A stretch of 64,000 nucleotides of DNA from JAVBNA01 sp031551875 (GCA_031551875.1 JAVBNA010000001.1:1-64000); one strand, 5' to 3'. Counted from the first letter of the stretch, positions 25,226-34,169 are shown. Notes: a model not told the origin generated them from the letters alone. Translations and numbers: made by a program.

Positions 25226-25876
25226 TCAGTTTTCTTGCGGCTCTTCTTGGTTGGTAATCCGGTAGCACAATGTCATAAGGCTGTCGCTCAAGTGGACGTT
25301 TTCCATAATAACGTCCTCGTATTTCATGGTCAGATCATAATGGCTGAAATTCCAGAAAAAGCGCAGACCGCATTCATAGAGTGTTTCGGACAGCTCCTCC
25401 ACCGAATTTTTGGGGAGGCACAGCACGGCGACCGCGGGCTTGTGCTCTTCACAGTAGGCGGGCAGCGCATCGATGTGATGGACAACCATTTGGTTGATTT
25501 TGTGCCCGACCACACGCTTGCTGCGGTCAAAAATCGCCCCGAGCTCAAAGCCGCGCTGTTCAAACGACATGTGCGTCGCAACGGCGCGCCCCAGGTTGCC
25601 CGCGCCAATGAGAATGGTGCCGTACTTGCTTTCCAGTCCCAGAATCTTCCCGATTTCCGTGTACAGGTATTTCACCAGATATCCGTACCCCTGCTGTCCG
25701 AACCCGCCGAAGCAGTTGAGATCCTGACGAATCTGTGAGGCGGTCAGGCCCATTTTCTGTGCGAGCTCACGGGAGGAAATGCGGATGATGCCGTTGCTTT
25801 GCAGCTCGGACAGGAATCGGTAATAGCGGGGCAGCCGCCGGATGACCGACATGGAGATGTGTTGATTTTTTGGCAT
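25226..25876 (-). CDS. rex: Redox-sensing transcriptional repressor Rex
   Basis: A homodimeric repressor that binds operators when NADH is low and releases them when NADH accumulates. The N-terminal winged helix covers about residues 8-75 (IRRLPRYYRFLSEL, ISSRELAQKMGLTASQIRQDL). The NAD-binding Rossmann domain has the motif LIGAGNLGRAVA near 90-101, and the C-terminal domain-swapped helix is present. The length of 216 is typical. The gene follows icd by 33 bases on the same strand with no terminator between, so it is co-transcribed with acn and icd. The Rex box at adhE is its evident target. Confidence 0.96.
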   Translation of the reverse strand: MPKNQHISMSVIRRLPRYYRFLSELQSNGIIRISSRELAQKMGLTASQIRQDLNCFGGFGQQGYGYLVKYLYTEIGKILGLESKYGTILIGAGNLGRAVATHMSFEQRGFELGAIFDRSKRVVGHKINQMVVHHIDALPAYCEEHKPAVAVLCLPKNSVEELSETLYECGLRFFWNFSHYDLTMKYEDVIMENVHLSDSLMTLCYRITNQEEPQEN

Positions 25877-25909
25877 AACTCCTCCATTGGGGCGTAAGCC
25901 CGGACATGA

Positions 25910-27076
25910 TTATTTGGCTAGCAGCGCCATGGTTTCCATGACATAGTCGCCGAACTGTGTGACGGTGCAGCCGGTGTCGCGGCCGGTGATGGTGAGCTTT
26001 TTCTCTTCATACATGCAGATGTCAAGCGCGCGCTCTAAAAGGTCGGCTTCCTTCTGCTTGCCGATGTGGGAGAGCAGCATGACCGAGGCGCGCAGCATGG
26101 AGCAAGGATCGGCGTACTGGCCGCGGCCCTCCTTCATCATGCGGGGGGCGGAGCCGTGAATGGCCTCAAACATCGCGTACCGCTTGCCGAGATTGGCGCT
26201 GCCGGCGGTGCCGACGCCACCCTGGAATTCGGCCGCCTCATCGGTCAGGATGTCGCCGTAGAGGTTCGGAAGAATGAACACCTGGAAGTCACGACGGCGC
26301 TTCTCGTCAATCAGCTTGGCGGTTGTGATGTCAATGTACCAGTCGTCGGTTGAAATCTCAGGATATTCCTCCGCAATGTTCTGGCACAGCTTGAGGAACT
26401 TGCCGTCGGTTGTCTTGACCACGTTGGCCTTTGTGATGATGGATACTTTATTTTTCCCGTTTTTACGGGCGTATTCAAAGGCGAGACGGGCAATGCGTTC
26501 GGTGCCCTGGGTGGTGGTGACGGTGAAATCCACCGCGAGGTCGCCGGAGACGTTGACGCCCTGCGAGCCCAGGGTATACGCGCCCTCGGTGTTCTCACGG
26601 AAGAAGGTCCAGTCGATGCCCTGCTCAGGCACCTTGACCGGGCGGACGTTGGCAAAAAGGTCAAGCTCTTTTCTCATGGCGACGTTGGCGCTTTCGATGT
26701 TCGGCCAGGGATCGCCCGCGCGGGGGGTGGTGGTCGGGCCCTTGAGGATCACGTCGCACTTCTTGAGCTCCTCCAGACAACTGTCCGGAATGGCCTTCAT
26801 GACCTCAACGCGCTTTTCAATGGTCAGATCCTCAATGGGCTTGAATTCGATCCGTCCGGAAGCGACCTCGTCCTTCAGCAGATACTCGAGGACACGGGCC
26901 GACTCATTCGTGATGACCGGGCCGATGCCGTCGCCGCCGCACACGCCGATGATGATTTTATCCAGGCTTGTGAAAACGGTGAATTCGGTGTCCTGCTTCA
27001 TTTTTTCCACCCGGGCAAGCTGCTCGGTGATGACCTTTTCAAACTGCGCCATCGCGGCGCGCACATTGTCGTTCAT
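25910..27076 (-). CDS. icd: Isocitrate dehydrogenase (isocitrate/isopropylmalate dehydrogenase family)
   Basis: An oxidative decarboxylase of about 388 residues. Family blocks are CGGDGIGPVIT near the N-terminus, VAMRKELDLFANVRP (substrate Arg and Lys region), RENTEGAYTLG, ITKANVVKTTDG, and the cofactor-binding HGSAPRMM. Placement 32 bases after an aconitase gene supports isocitrate as substrate, yielding 2-oxoglutarate for glutamate. Isopropylmalate or homoisocitrate remain formal alternatives. The start is set at ATG 27076, eight bases after GGAGG. A TTG and another ATG upstream overlap that site. Whether NAD or NADP is used cannot be told with confidence. Confidence 0.88.
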   Translation of the reverse strand: MNDNVRAAMAQFEKVITEQLARVEKMKQDTEFTVFTSLDKIIIGVCGGDGIGPVITNESARVLEYLLKDEVASGRIEFKPIEDLTIEKRVEVMKAIPDSCLEELKKCDVILKGPTTTPRAGDPWPNIESANVAMRKELDLFANVRPVKVPEQGIDWTFFRENTEGAYTLGSQGVNVSGDLAVDFTVTTTQGTERIARLAFEYARKNGKNKVSIITKANVVKTTDGKFLKLCQNIAEEYPEISTDDWYIDITTAKLIDEKRRRDFQVFILPNLYGDILTDEAAEFQGGVGTAGSANLGKRYAMFEAIHGSAPRMMKEGRGQYADPCSMLRASVMLLSHIGKQKEADLLERALDICMYEEKKLTITGRDTGCTVTQFGDYVMETMALLAK

Positions 27077-27108
27077 ATGCATGTCCTCCAAATTTAGTTA
27101 TTATATTT

Positions 27109-29040
27109 TTACGCGTTTTCGCGTGTGTAATCCAGCAGTCCGCCTGCCAGCAGGATGTCGCGCTGACGCTGGCTGATCGCGCAGGTCATGATCAGTTCAG
27201 TGCCTTTGCTGACATTCTTAACCGTGACGTCCCCGCCGGAGGCAATCGCTGCGCGCAGGGAGGGGATGGACAGTTCGTCCATCTGATCAATGGCGTCATA
27301 TTCGCCGGGGTTCTTAAACTCAAGCGGCACGATGCCCGCGTTGATGAGATTTGCCTTGTGGATGCGGGCAAAGGATTTGCATAGCACCGCTTTGACGCCC
27401 AGATAGAGGGGCACCAGCGCGGCGTGCTCGCGGGAGGAGCCCTGCCCGTAGTTGTTGCCGCCGATCACAAAGCCTTTGCCTTCGGCCTTGCAGCGATCAG
27501 GAAATTCCTTGTCGCACACGGCGAAGCAATACTGTGAAAGATAGGGGATGTTGGAACGGTAGGGCAGAATTTTCGCGCCCGCCGGCATGATATGGTCGGT
27601 GGTGATGTTGTCGCCCACCTTGAGCAGCGCCTTGGCGGTGATCGCCTCGGCAAGCGGCGCCGTGTCAGGCAGCGGCTTGATGTTGGGGCCGCGCAGCACG
27701 GTGACCGACGGCGCATCCGCTTCTGAGGCGGGGGGGACGACCATGTTGTCGTTGATCAGGAAAGCGTCAGGCTGCGCAATTTCCGTCGCGTCGCCCAGGC
27801 TGCGCGGATCGGTGAATGCCCCTTCTAGCGCAGCGACAGCAGCGGTTTCCGGGCTGACCAGATAGATCTGCCCGTCGGCCGTACCCGAACGCCCTTCAAA
27901 ATTCCGGTTGAAGGTGCGCAGCGAGACGCCGCCCGAATTGGGGGATTGTCCCATGCCGATGCAGGGGCCGCAGGCACATTCAAGGATGCGCGCGCCCGCT
28001 GCGATCATATCGGCCAGCGCCCCGTTTTGCGCCAGCATGTTAAACACCTGCTTGGAGCCGGGTGCGATGGAGAGGCTGACGTCGGGGTGGACGGTTTTTC
28101 CTTTGAGGATGGCCGCGACCTTCATGAGATCCATATAGCTCGAGTTCGTGCACGAGCCGATGGACACCTGATTGACCATTTTGCCCGCCAGTTCGGAGAC
28201 GGGCTTTATGTTGTCGGGGCTGTGCGGACAGGCGGCCAGCGGTGTGAGTGCGCTCAGGTCGATGTCCACAACCTCGTCGTATACCGCGTCGGGGTCGGAG
28301 GAAAGCTCGACCCAGTCGCCCTCGCGGCCCTGCGCTTTCAAAAACGCGCGCGTGATCTCGTCAGAGGGGAAGATAGAGGTGGTGGCGCCCAGCTCGGCGC
28401 CCATGTTGGTGATGGTGGCCCGTTCAGGAACAGTCAGCGTTTTGACGCCCTCGCCGGCGTATTCAATGATTTTGCCCACGCCGCCCTTGACGGTCAGGAT
28501 GCGCAGCACCTCTAAGATGATATCCTTGGCGGCCACCCAGGGGGAGAGCTTCCCGGTCAGGTTAACCCGCACCATCTTGGGCATGGGGATATAATACGCG
28601 CCGCCGCCCATGGCGACCGCGACGTCCAGACCGCCCGCACCCATGGCGAGCATGCCGATGCCGCCTCCGGTCGGGGTATGGCTGTCCGAGCCGATCAGCG
28701 TCTTGCCCGGAATGCCGAAGCGCTCGAGATGGATCTGATGGCAGATGCCATTGCCCGGACGGGAGAAGTAAATACCGTGCTTGTTGCACACCGTTTGGAT
28801 ATAGCGGTGGTCGTCGGCATTTTCAAAACCGGTTTGCAGCGTGTTGTGGTCGATGTAAGCGACCGATTTCTCGGTTTTCACCCTCGGTACGCCCATGGAT
28901 TCAAACTCCAGATAGGCCATTGTGCCGGTGGCGTCCTGTGTCAGCGTCTGGTCAATTTTCAGGCCGACGTCCTGTCCGGCGACCATCTCTCCGCTGAGCA
29001 GATGGCTTTTTATGATTTTTTGCGCAATCGTATAACCCAC
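27109..29040 (-). CDS. acn: Aconitate hydratase
   Basis: Interconverts citrate and isocitrate with a [4Fe-4S] cluster. This 643-residue form is the short, Aquifex-like bacterial type, with the large domain first and the swivelling domain at the C-terminus. The cluster Cys residues are seen in SIGSCTNSSYMDL and ECACGPCIGMG. The swivel domain carries GGNNYGQGSSREHAAL with the catalytic Ser. The start codon is GTG at 29040 behind AAGGGGG. It heads acn-icd-rex. With icd it gives the citrate-to-2-oxoglutarate half of an incomplete cycle. Citrate synthase is not in the window. Confidence 0.95.
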   Translation of the reverse strand: MGYTIAQKIIKSHLLSGEMVAGQDVGLKIDQTLTQDATGTMAYLEFESMGVPRVKTEKSVAYIDHNTLQTGFENADDHRYIQTVCNKHGIYFSRPGNGICHQIHLERFGIPGKTLIGSDSHTPTGGGIGMLAMGAGGLDVAVAMGGGAYYIPMPKMVRVNLTGKLSPWVAAKDIILEVLRILTVKGGVGKIIEYAGEGVKTLTVPERATITNMGAELGATTSIFPSDEITRAFLKAQGREGDWVELSSDPDAVYDEVVDIDLSALTPLAACPHSPDNIKPVSELAGKMVNQVSIGSCTNSSYMDLMKVAAILKGKTVHPDVSLSIAPGSKQVFNMLAQNGALADMIAAGARILECACGPCIGMGQSPNSGGVSLRTFNRNFEGRSGTADGQIYLVSPETAAVAALEGAFTDPRSLGDATEIAQPDAFLINDNMVVPPASEADAPSVTVLRGPNIKPLPDTAPLAEAITAKALLKVGDNITTDHIMPAGAKILPYRSNIPYLSQYCFAVCDKEFPDRCKAEGKGFVIGGNNYGQGSSREHAALVPLYLGVKAVLCKSFARIHKANLINAGIVPLEFKNPGEYDAIDQMDELSIPSLRAAIASGGDVTVKNVSKGTELIMTCAISQRQRDILLAGGLLDYTRENA

Positions 29041-29100
29041 GAAACGAAAACCCCCTTCTACACAGCCCGCCTTGGCAGGTGTGTCAATCGATAATACATT

Positions 29101-29129
29101 ATTATGCCTTATATTCTTTACTTTGTCAA
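29101..29129 (-). promoter_or_regulatory. Promoter of acn-icd-rex
   Basis: On the minus strand a perfect -35 TTGACA (29124-29129), 17-base spacer and -10 CATAAT (29101-29106) lie about 60 bases before acn. No Rex box overlaps it. Confidence 0.75.
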
Positions 29130-29177
29130 TGAATTCACCATCTTCCAGTTATAATTATCCAAAAAAGTGAAAAGCAG

Positions 29178-29206
29178 TTGAAAGCCTCACTTATTTCTCA
29201 TATAAT
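29178..29206 (+). promoter_or_regulatory. Promoter of the 90-residue unknown gene
   Basis: A -35 TTGAAA (29178-29183) and a perfect -10 TATAAT (29201-29206) are spaced by 17 bases, about 30 bases before the start codon. Confidence 0.75.
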
Positions 29207-29236
29207 AGGAGAAAGGACTTCGGGGAGGGATGCAAA

Positions 29237-29509
29237 GTGGAGACCGTGTTCCGCATAAGCCTCTGCGACTATCATTATCTGATTGGCCTGCTTCCCGACG
29301 AAGAGGCGCTGGCCGTCCTGCGGGAGGACGTGCGGGTTTTCGGGGAGACGGCGGAGGTACATATCCGGGGGTTTGGCATTTTGCCGCTCATGGACTGCAT
29401 GGAGGAACTGCTGTTTGACTACCGCTTCGGCGAGCCGGAGTCCCTTCATGTGGGAGAGCGCCTCCCGTGTCTGTATGACTCTGTTTTTCGTCAAACGGCG
29501 CGAGAATGA
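29237..29509 (+). CDS. Unknown 90-residue protein
   Basis: A short acidic soluble protein (opening METVFRISLCDYHYLIGLL) that I do not recognise. It has no signal peptide, membrane segment or metal-binding motif. It contains one pair of short beta-like stretches and an amphipathic middle segment (PLMDCMEELLFDYRF). Its reality is supported by a strong promoter and by GGGGAGGG six bases before the GTG start. It is transcribed just ahead of galK, which has its own -10, and divergently from acn. No function is proposed. Confidence 0.65.
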   Translation: METVFRISLCDYHYLIGLLPDEEALAVLREDVRVFGETAEVHIRGFGILPLMDCMEELLFDYRFGEPESLHVGERLPCLYDSVFRQTARE

Positions 29510-29542
29510 GACAAACGGACATACAAAAGAAAAAAACCCGCA

Positions 29543-29571
29543 TGGAAGCAAATGCACAAATATGGTATAAT
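29543..29571 (+). promoter_or_regulatory. Promoter of galK (extended -10)
   Basis: TG-G-TATAAT (29563-29571) is an extended -10 box. The -35 position (about 29543-29548) reads TGGAAG and is weak, as is common with extended -10 promoters. Confidence 0.5.
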
Positions 29572-29616
29572 TAAAAAGAGTGCTTTTCATCATAAAGCAA
29601 TAGGGGAGGAATGGGA

Positions 29617-30900
29617 ATGAAACCGGCGATTATTGTTCTCGACCAAATTAAGAACGGAAAATACGACAACAGGTTTGAAGCCCTGTACGGGAAAAACGGC
29701 GTCAAGGAAGCCCGGGAGCGCTATACCCGCATTGCGCAGGGGTTTATCCTCGAATTCGGGCGTGAGCGTGAAATCACTTTTTTCAGTGCGCCCGGCCGTA
29801 CCGAGATCAGCGGCAACCACACCGACCACAACCACGGCAAGGTGCTTGCGGCGGCGGTCAACTTAGACATTGTCGCAGCGGTTTCTCCCAACGACGACAT
29901 GGTTGTCCGCGTCAAGTCGGAGGGGTACCCCAAGCGGGATGTCATCGCCCTGACCGAGCTTGCGCTTGTGGAGGAGGAAAAGGAAACCTCCGCGTCGCTC
30001 ATCCGTGGGATCTGCGCCCGTTTGCAGAAGCTTGAATTTACGGTCGGCGGCTTTGATGCATATACCCATTCCAGCGTGCTCAAGGGTTCGGGACTGTCCA
30101 GCTCGGCGGCCTTTGAGGTCATTATCGTGACAATCCTGAGCAGCCTCTATAACAAGAATGCCATTGCCCCCGTTCAGTCGGCCATCATTTCACAGTATGC
30201 CGAAAATGTCTATTTCGGCAAGCCCTGCGGTTTGATGGATCAGGCCGCCTGTGCGGTTGCGGGCTTTTCCCGTATGGACTTTAACGATCCCGCCGCGCCC
30301 ATTGTGGAAAAGGTCAGCTTTGATCTCACGAAATATGGCTATGCGCTGTGCATCGTCGATACCGGCGGCAACCACGCTGATCTGACCAGCGAATACGCGG
30401 CGATTCCGGTGGAAATGCGGGCGGTTGCTGAAGCGCTGGGCGGAAGCTGCCTGCGGGAGGTGGAAGAGGAAACCTTCCTCAAGCGCATCCACGCCCTGCA
30501 CGGCAAGGTGTCCGACCGGGCGATCCTGCGCGCTTTGCACTTTTTTAATGACAACCGCCGTGTGGACGAGCAGTTTGAGGCGCTGAAAAAGGGCGACTTT
30601 GAAACCTTCAAGCGTTTGGTGATCGAATCGGGGCGCTCCTCGTTTACATACCTGCAAAATGTGTTTGCCTGCATCAGCCCCGATGAACAGGGCCTGTCCC
30701 TCGGCCTGGCGCTGTCCGAGGCGCTGCTCGGCGGCCGGGGCGGCGCATGGCGCGTGCACGGCGGCGGCTTTGCCGGTACCATTCAGGCGTACGTGCCTTT
30801 TGAGGTTCTGGACGAATACAAAACGGCCGTGGAAGAGGTTTTCGGCGAGGGCCATTGCTATGTGCTGTCGATTCGTGACCAGGGAGGCATTGAGCTGTAA
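29617..30900 (+). CDS. galK: Galactokinase
   Basis: A GHMP-family kinase that phosphorylates galactose to galactose-1-phosphate, the first Leloir step. The galactokinase signature is ...GRTEISGNHTDHNHGKVL near residues 52-70, the ATP-binding motif is KGSGLSSSAAFE near 152-163, and the C-terminal motif 3 is GGRGGAWRVHGGGFAGT. At 428 residues it is slightly longer than typical bacterial forms (about 390), in line with clostridial relatives. The start is ATG 29617, seven bases after GGAGG (29605-29609). ATG 29611 overlaps that site. No galT or galE is adjacent. A strong terminator follows. Confidence 0.94.
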   Translation: MKPAIIVLDQIKNGKYDNRFEALYGKNGVKEARERYTRIAQGFILEFGREREITFFSAPGRTEISGNHTDHNHGKVLAAAVNLDIVAAVSPNDDMVVRVKSEGYPKRDVIALTELALVEEEKETSASLIRGICARLQKLEFTVGGFDAYTHSSVLKGSGLSSSAAFEVIIVTILSSLYNKNAIAPVQSAIISQYAENVYFGKPCGLMDQAACAVAGFSRMDFNDPAAPIVEKVSFDLTKYGYALCIVDTGGNHADLTSEYAAIPVEMRAVAEALGGSCLREVEEETFLKRIHALHGKVSDRAILRALHFFNDNRRVDEQFEALKKGDFETFKRLVIESGRSSFTYLQNVFACISPDEQGLSLGLALSEALLGGRGGAWRVHGGGFAGTIQAYVPFEVLDEYKTAVEEVFGEGHCYVLSIRDQGGIEL

Positions 30901-30922
30901 TCGGCTGTATAAAAGTACCAAC

Positions 30923-30965
30923 AAAAATCCCATCTCGGCTGTTATAAAGCTGGGATGGGATTTTT
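30923..30965 (+). terminator. Terminator after galK
   Basis: A long stem (12 perfect pairs 30923-30934 with 30954-30965, extended inward) ends in TTTTT. Confidence 0.88.
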
Positions 30966-31039
30966 TAAAAGTGAAATAAACTGGTTATTTTTCATAGATT
31001 TGGGGCGCTCAGAAATTGCGAACTTGTAGTCCTGATGGC

Positions 31040-31068
31040 TTGAAAAAAATTTCAAAAAAAGGTATGAT
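31040..31068 (+). promoter_or_regulatory. Promoter of the glycosyltransferase-like gene
   Basis: TTGAAA (31040-31045) and TATGAT (31063-31068) are spaced by 17 bases. Confidence 0.65.
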
Positions 31069-31120
31069 TAAGACAAACATTTATTGTTTACCAATAAATA
31101 AGGGAACGGGGTGAAGGGCT

Positions 31121-32071
31121 TTGACATCTGAATGTGTGCTCAGTGTCGTGATGACTGCGAACAACATTGAAGGACAGGTTGCTTCTCTGATGAAGTCGGT
31201 CAAGCTGCCCTGCTCTCAGGTCGAATACATTTTTGTCGATCGCAGCTCGGATGACCGCACCTTGTTTGAAGCCAGCCGGATCATGGGGTCGCTCGGCGTC
31301 AAAAGCATCACCATACAAAACGGTTTCGGCCCGGCGGCGACCGCTTTCAATACAGGGCTGTTCCGTGCGTCGGGACGATATGTTTCTTTTGTCACCCCGC
31401 GTGTTTACAATGAACAGGTTGTGGGTCTAACGCGGACAGCGCTGGAGAAGGAAACTGGTTACGACCTTGTCGTGCCCGTGCACCCCGCTCAGCTCGAACA
31501 GCCGCAGGAGGTCACCGGTCAGCAGGCGCTGGAGCGGCTGGTTGGCCGAAACGGAGTCCCGCCCTTCGGTTCGGCGCTTTTTTCCCGCGAGTTCCTGCGT
31601 CGAAAGGAGCTGTCCCTGACCGACAATCCGCAAATGGCCGGGCTGGGGCTCGAATTAACCATAAAAGCGCTGGCGCAGGCGGGGGTTGTGCTGCTGGTGC
31701 CGATGCGCGCCGGAGAAATCGGAATTCGGAAGGAAACGGTAATACGAAACCGGATGGAGTTTTCCTGCTTCATGCGAATCGACGCGGTTTTGCGGGCGAT
31801 TGACGAGGTCAGACATATGTCCGGGATCCGCCCTGCGATCGTGGAAAAGCTCCTGCGCTACTATATCCCGCAAAAACTTCTGGAATGTATAGATGAGCTG
31901 CTTGAATCCGGGCTGAGCTACAGCGCAATTGCGGGTTATATCCACACGCAGGATTATACGCGATTCATGACCCGGCAGAACATCGGCGAGCCGGCGCTGC
32001 GCAAGAAGCTGCTTTTGTGGCGGCGGATGCCATGGCTGTATGCCCGACAGCAAAATAGAGAGTATACATAG
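31121..32071 (+). CDS. Glycosyltransferase family 2-like protein
   Basis: A 316-residue protein with a GT-A-type N-terminus: SVVMTANNIEGQVASLMKSV, then YIFVDRSSDDRTLF, matching the nucleotide-binding half of family 2 transferases. The position that normally holds the metal-binding DxD reads YVSFVTPRVYN, without the acidic pair. So the protein may have a changed activity or be inactive. The C-terminal third is helical and unassigned. There is no membrane segment. The start is TTG 31121 behind GGGGTGAAGGG. The esterase gene follows after about 70 bases and may share the transcript. Confidence 0.65.
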   Translation: MTSECVLSVVMTANNIEGQVASLMKSVKLPCSQVEYIFVDRSSDDRTLFEASRIMGSLGVKSITIQNGFGPAATAFNTGLFRASGRYVSFVTPRVYNEQVVGLTRTALEKETGYDLVVPVHPAQLEQPQEVTGQQALERLVGRNGVPPFGSALFSREFLRRKELSLTDNPQMAGLGLELTIKALAQAGVVLLVPMRAGEIGIRKETVIRNRMEFSCFMRIDAVLRAIDEVRHMSGIRPAIVEKLLRYYIPQKLLECIDELLESGLSYSAIAGYIHTQDYTRFMTRQNIGEPALRKKLLLWRRMPWLYARQQNREYT

Positions 32072-32144
32072 AAACCGGCGGCCGGCTTTACGGCGCTGCC
32101 GGTTTCTTTATAGGTATTTCGTAAGAGATATGGAGGAGAACCAG

Positions 32145-32912
32145 ATGGATGATCAGCGTCACGCCCCATTTTTTTACAAACAGGGGAGCAAAAGGCTTGT
32201 ATTCTTTATCCACGGCTATTGTGGGAGCCCCTGTCAGTTTATGCCTTGGGTTAAGCTTTTTACAGAGTGGGGATACGACTGTAAAGGTGTGCTTCTGCCC
32301 GGGCACGGCACCGGCGCCCGTGAATTTGCGCAGGTAACCGGGGAACAATGGAAAAATCACGTCATACAGGAGCTTGGGACGGTGCGGGGAGACTATGAGG
32401 AAATTCTGGTGTTTGGGCATTCCATGGGCGGGACGCTCAGTCTGCTTTTAGCGGCGCAGACGCCGGAGATTTCCGGGGTCATTGCCCTTTGCCCGGCGGC
32501 AGGGCTGCATTTTCACCCGGCCATTCTGCGCAAATACTGGGGGCTTGCGTTTGGAAACCCCGCCCGCGACAGCGACCGGCTGCGCGCCGCACGGGAGAGC
32601 GCGGGCGTAGTGCTCACGACAATACTCGATGCGCGCTTTCTTACACGCCCGGTGAAGCGGCTGCGCACACTCATTTCTGAATTGTGGGAGTGCGCCGGAG
32701 AGGTTCGCTGTCCCGTGCTGCTCATCCGCGCCATGCATGACGAAGTGGTGTCCGGACGCGCGATTGAGAGGCTGGGCGGTGTGATGCCCGATGTGCAAAT
32801 GCTGCGTATTCCGGGCTCCGATCATGTTTACATGCCGCCGCCTGATCGGGATAGTGTCAACTCAGCGATGAAAAAATTGTGGATAAGGCCTCAAAAGTAT
32901 GAATTGTTATAA
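32145..32912 (+). CDS. Alpha/beta hydrolase, carboxylesterase/monoacylglycerol lipase-like
   Basis: A soluble serine hydrolase of about 255 residues. The oxyanion region is FFIHGYCGSPCQF, the nucleophile elbow is FGHSMGG with Ser near residue 92, the acid is in the MHDEVV segment, and the His is in GSDHVYM near the C-terminus. The LPGHGTG and W-x-x-x-V features recall Est30-type carboxylesterases. The start is ATG 32145, eight bases after GGAGG (32132-32136). An ATG at 32130 overlaps that site. The natural ester is unknown. It follows a glycosyltransferase-like gene. Confidence 0.88.
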   Translation: MDDQRHAPFFYKQGSKRLVFFIHGYCGSPCQFMPWVKLFTEWGYDCKGVLLPGHGTGAREFAQVTGEQWKNHVIQELGTVRGDYEEILVFGHSMGGTLSLLLAAQTPEISGVIALCPAAGLHFHPAILRKYWGLAFGNPARDSDRLRAARESAGVVLTTILDARFLTRPVKRLRTLISELWECAGEVRCPVLLIRAMHDEVVSGRAIERLGGVMPDVQMLRIPGSDHVYMPPPDRDSVNSAMKKLWIRPQKYELL

Positions 32913-32941
32913 ATTTGACAATATATTTTATAAAAAAAGTG

Positions 32942-32970
32942 CTGACAGAAGCCAATTTATATGCTATACT
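32942..32970 (+). promoter_or_regulatory. Promoter of the HAD-V-ATPase operon
   Basis: CTGACA (32942-32947) and TATACT (32965-32970) are spaced by 17 bases, about 30 bases before the HAD gene. No other promoter of similar quality was noticed before the V-ATPase genes. Confidence 0.6.
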
Positions 32971-33001
32971 GCTATTCGAATGGCAAAAAAAGGAGTAAAA
33001 A

Positions 33002-33916
33002 GTGAAATCCATTAACACGATTTTTGTTTCAGACCTGGACGGAACCCTGCTAAACTCACAAAAATTGATTCCGCCCGAAAGTGTAAAAATTCTGGGACCC
33101 CGCATTGCACAGGGTCTGCCATTTACCTTTGCCACGGCCCGCAGTGCAGCCACCGTTGGTGAATTTTGCGAGGCGCTCTCGCTTACGTTACCCGTGGTGG
33201 TCATGAACGGCGTTTTTATCTATGACTGGCGGGAAAACAGATATTTGCATAAGAATCCGATTCCGCATGACGCCGTCGTACGAGTGACTACTCTGCTCTC
33301 AAAATTGGGCATTGAACCCTTTTTCTATTCCCTTGAGGAGGATCGTCATCTGTGCGTCGAGTACACGAGCCTGAGTAACGAAGAGATGAGACGCTTTTAT
33401 GAGGCGCGCAAAACCGCGGCGTACAAGCGGTTTGAAGCGTGCGAGCGGTTTGAGCCCGTCCCGGAAAAATGCATGGTGTATGTGACCATGATCGACCGGG
33501 AAGAAGTTCTGCGCCCGGTGTATGAATGGGTGAGATCCGACCCCGGGCTGAGTGCTTCGCTCTATCGGGACAACTACTCAGACTGCTGGTATCTGGAGAT
33601 CTATGCGGGAAACGCCGATAAGATGACCGGCGTGCAGTGGCTGAAGGAATATACCGGGGCACAGCGCGTGGTGGCCTTCGGGGACAACTACAACGACATG
33701 GCGATGCTGTCGAGTGCTGACGAGAGCTATGTTGTGAAGGAGGCGCCCGAGGACGTCAGGCGTCTTGCTACCGGCACAATCGGGTCACACAATGAAAATG
33801 CGGTGGCGCGTTTTATCAAGCAGTATACAGAAGATCAAGACGAGGTGGTGAAACAGTATGGCAAAGGAATCGATCGAAGCCATCAAACAGGCCGAGCAGA
33901 CTGCGGTCCAGGTTGA
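33002..33916 (+). CDS. HAD-superfamily hydrolase, Cof type
   Basis: A 304-residue phosphatase of the Cof/YbiV class. The nucleophile motif DLDGTLL is near residue 11, a C2-type cap fills the middle, and motif IV is FGDNYNDMAML near 228. Such enzymes dephosphorylate sugar phosphates or flavin precursors. The substrate is unknown here. The start is GTG 33002 behind AAAGGAG. Its last 59 bases overlap the start of the first V-ATPase gene in another frame, so the two are translated from one message. Its link with the ATPase may be only positional. Confidence 0.9.
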   Translation: MKSINTIFVSDLDGTLLNSQKLIPPESVKILGPRIAQGLPFTFATARSAATVGEFCEALSLTLPVVVMNGVFIYDWRENRYLHKNPIPHDAVVRVTTLLSKLGIEPFFYSLEEDRHLCVEYTSLSNEEMRRFYEARKTAAYKRFEACERFEPVPEKCMVYVTMIDREEVLRPVYEWVRSDPGLSASLYRDNYSDCWYLEIYAGNADKMTGVQWLKEYTGAQRVVAFGDNYNDMAMLSSADESYVVKEAPEDVRRLATGTIGSHNENAVARFIKQYTEDQDEVVKQYGKGIDRSHQTGRADCGPG

Positions 33917-34169
33917 ACGAATGGCCGCGCAGAAGGCGGAGGAGATCAAAGAGGACGCGCAGAGGCGGGCCAAAGAGCTCATAGAGAAAATCAGCGAGGA
34001 GGCGCGCCGAGAGGTGGACAAGAAGCTCGCTCAGGGACACCAGCTGGCCGAGAGTGAATCGTTGAAAGCGCGTGAAGTTGCCAACGAGGAAAAAAAGCGT
34101 CTGGCGGCCTATGCCGGAGGGCGCAAAAAGGAAGCCATAAAGGAAATCTTGTCCGAGGTCATCGGATAA
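33858..34169 (+). CDS. ntpF: V-type ATPase subunit G/H (peripheral stalk)
   Basis: A 103-residue, highly charged, almost entirely coiled-coil protein (AEQTAVQVERMAAQKAEEI...). It matches the small stator subunit that pairs with subunit E. It comes first among the V-ATPase genes, followed by I, K, E, C, F, A, B and D, the usual bacterial order. The start lies within the HAD gene behind GAGGTGG. Confidence 0.88.
   Translation: MAKESIEAIKQAEQTAVQVERMAAQKAEEIKEDAQRRAKELIEKISEEARREVDKKLAQGHQLAESESLKAREVANEEKKRLAAYAGGRKKEAIKEILSEVIG

Noticed and set aside
26274..27176. A 300-codon open frame antisense to icd
   Set aside because: Shadow of the GC-skewed codon use of icd on the minus strand; Ser/Arg-rich and without motif.
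29041..29100. Rex box or second promoter upstream of acn
   Set aside because: A second TTGACA-like hexamer exists on the minus strand, but no fitting -10 follows, and no TTGTTAA palindrome is present.
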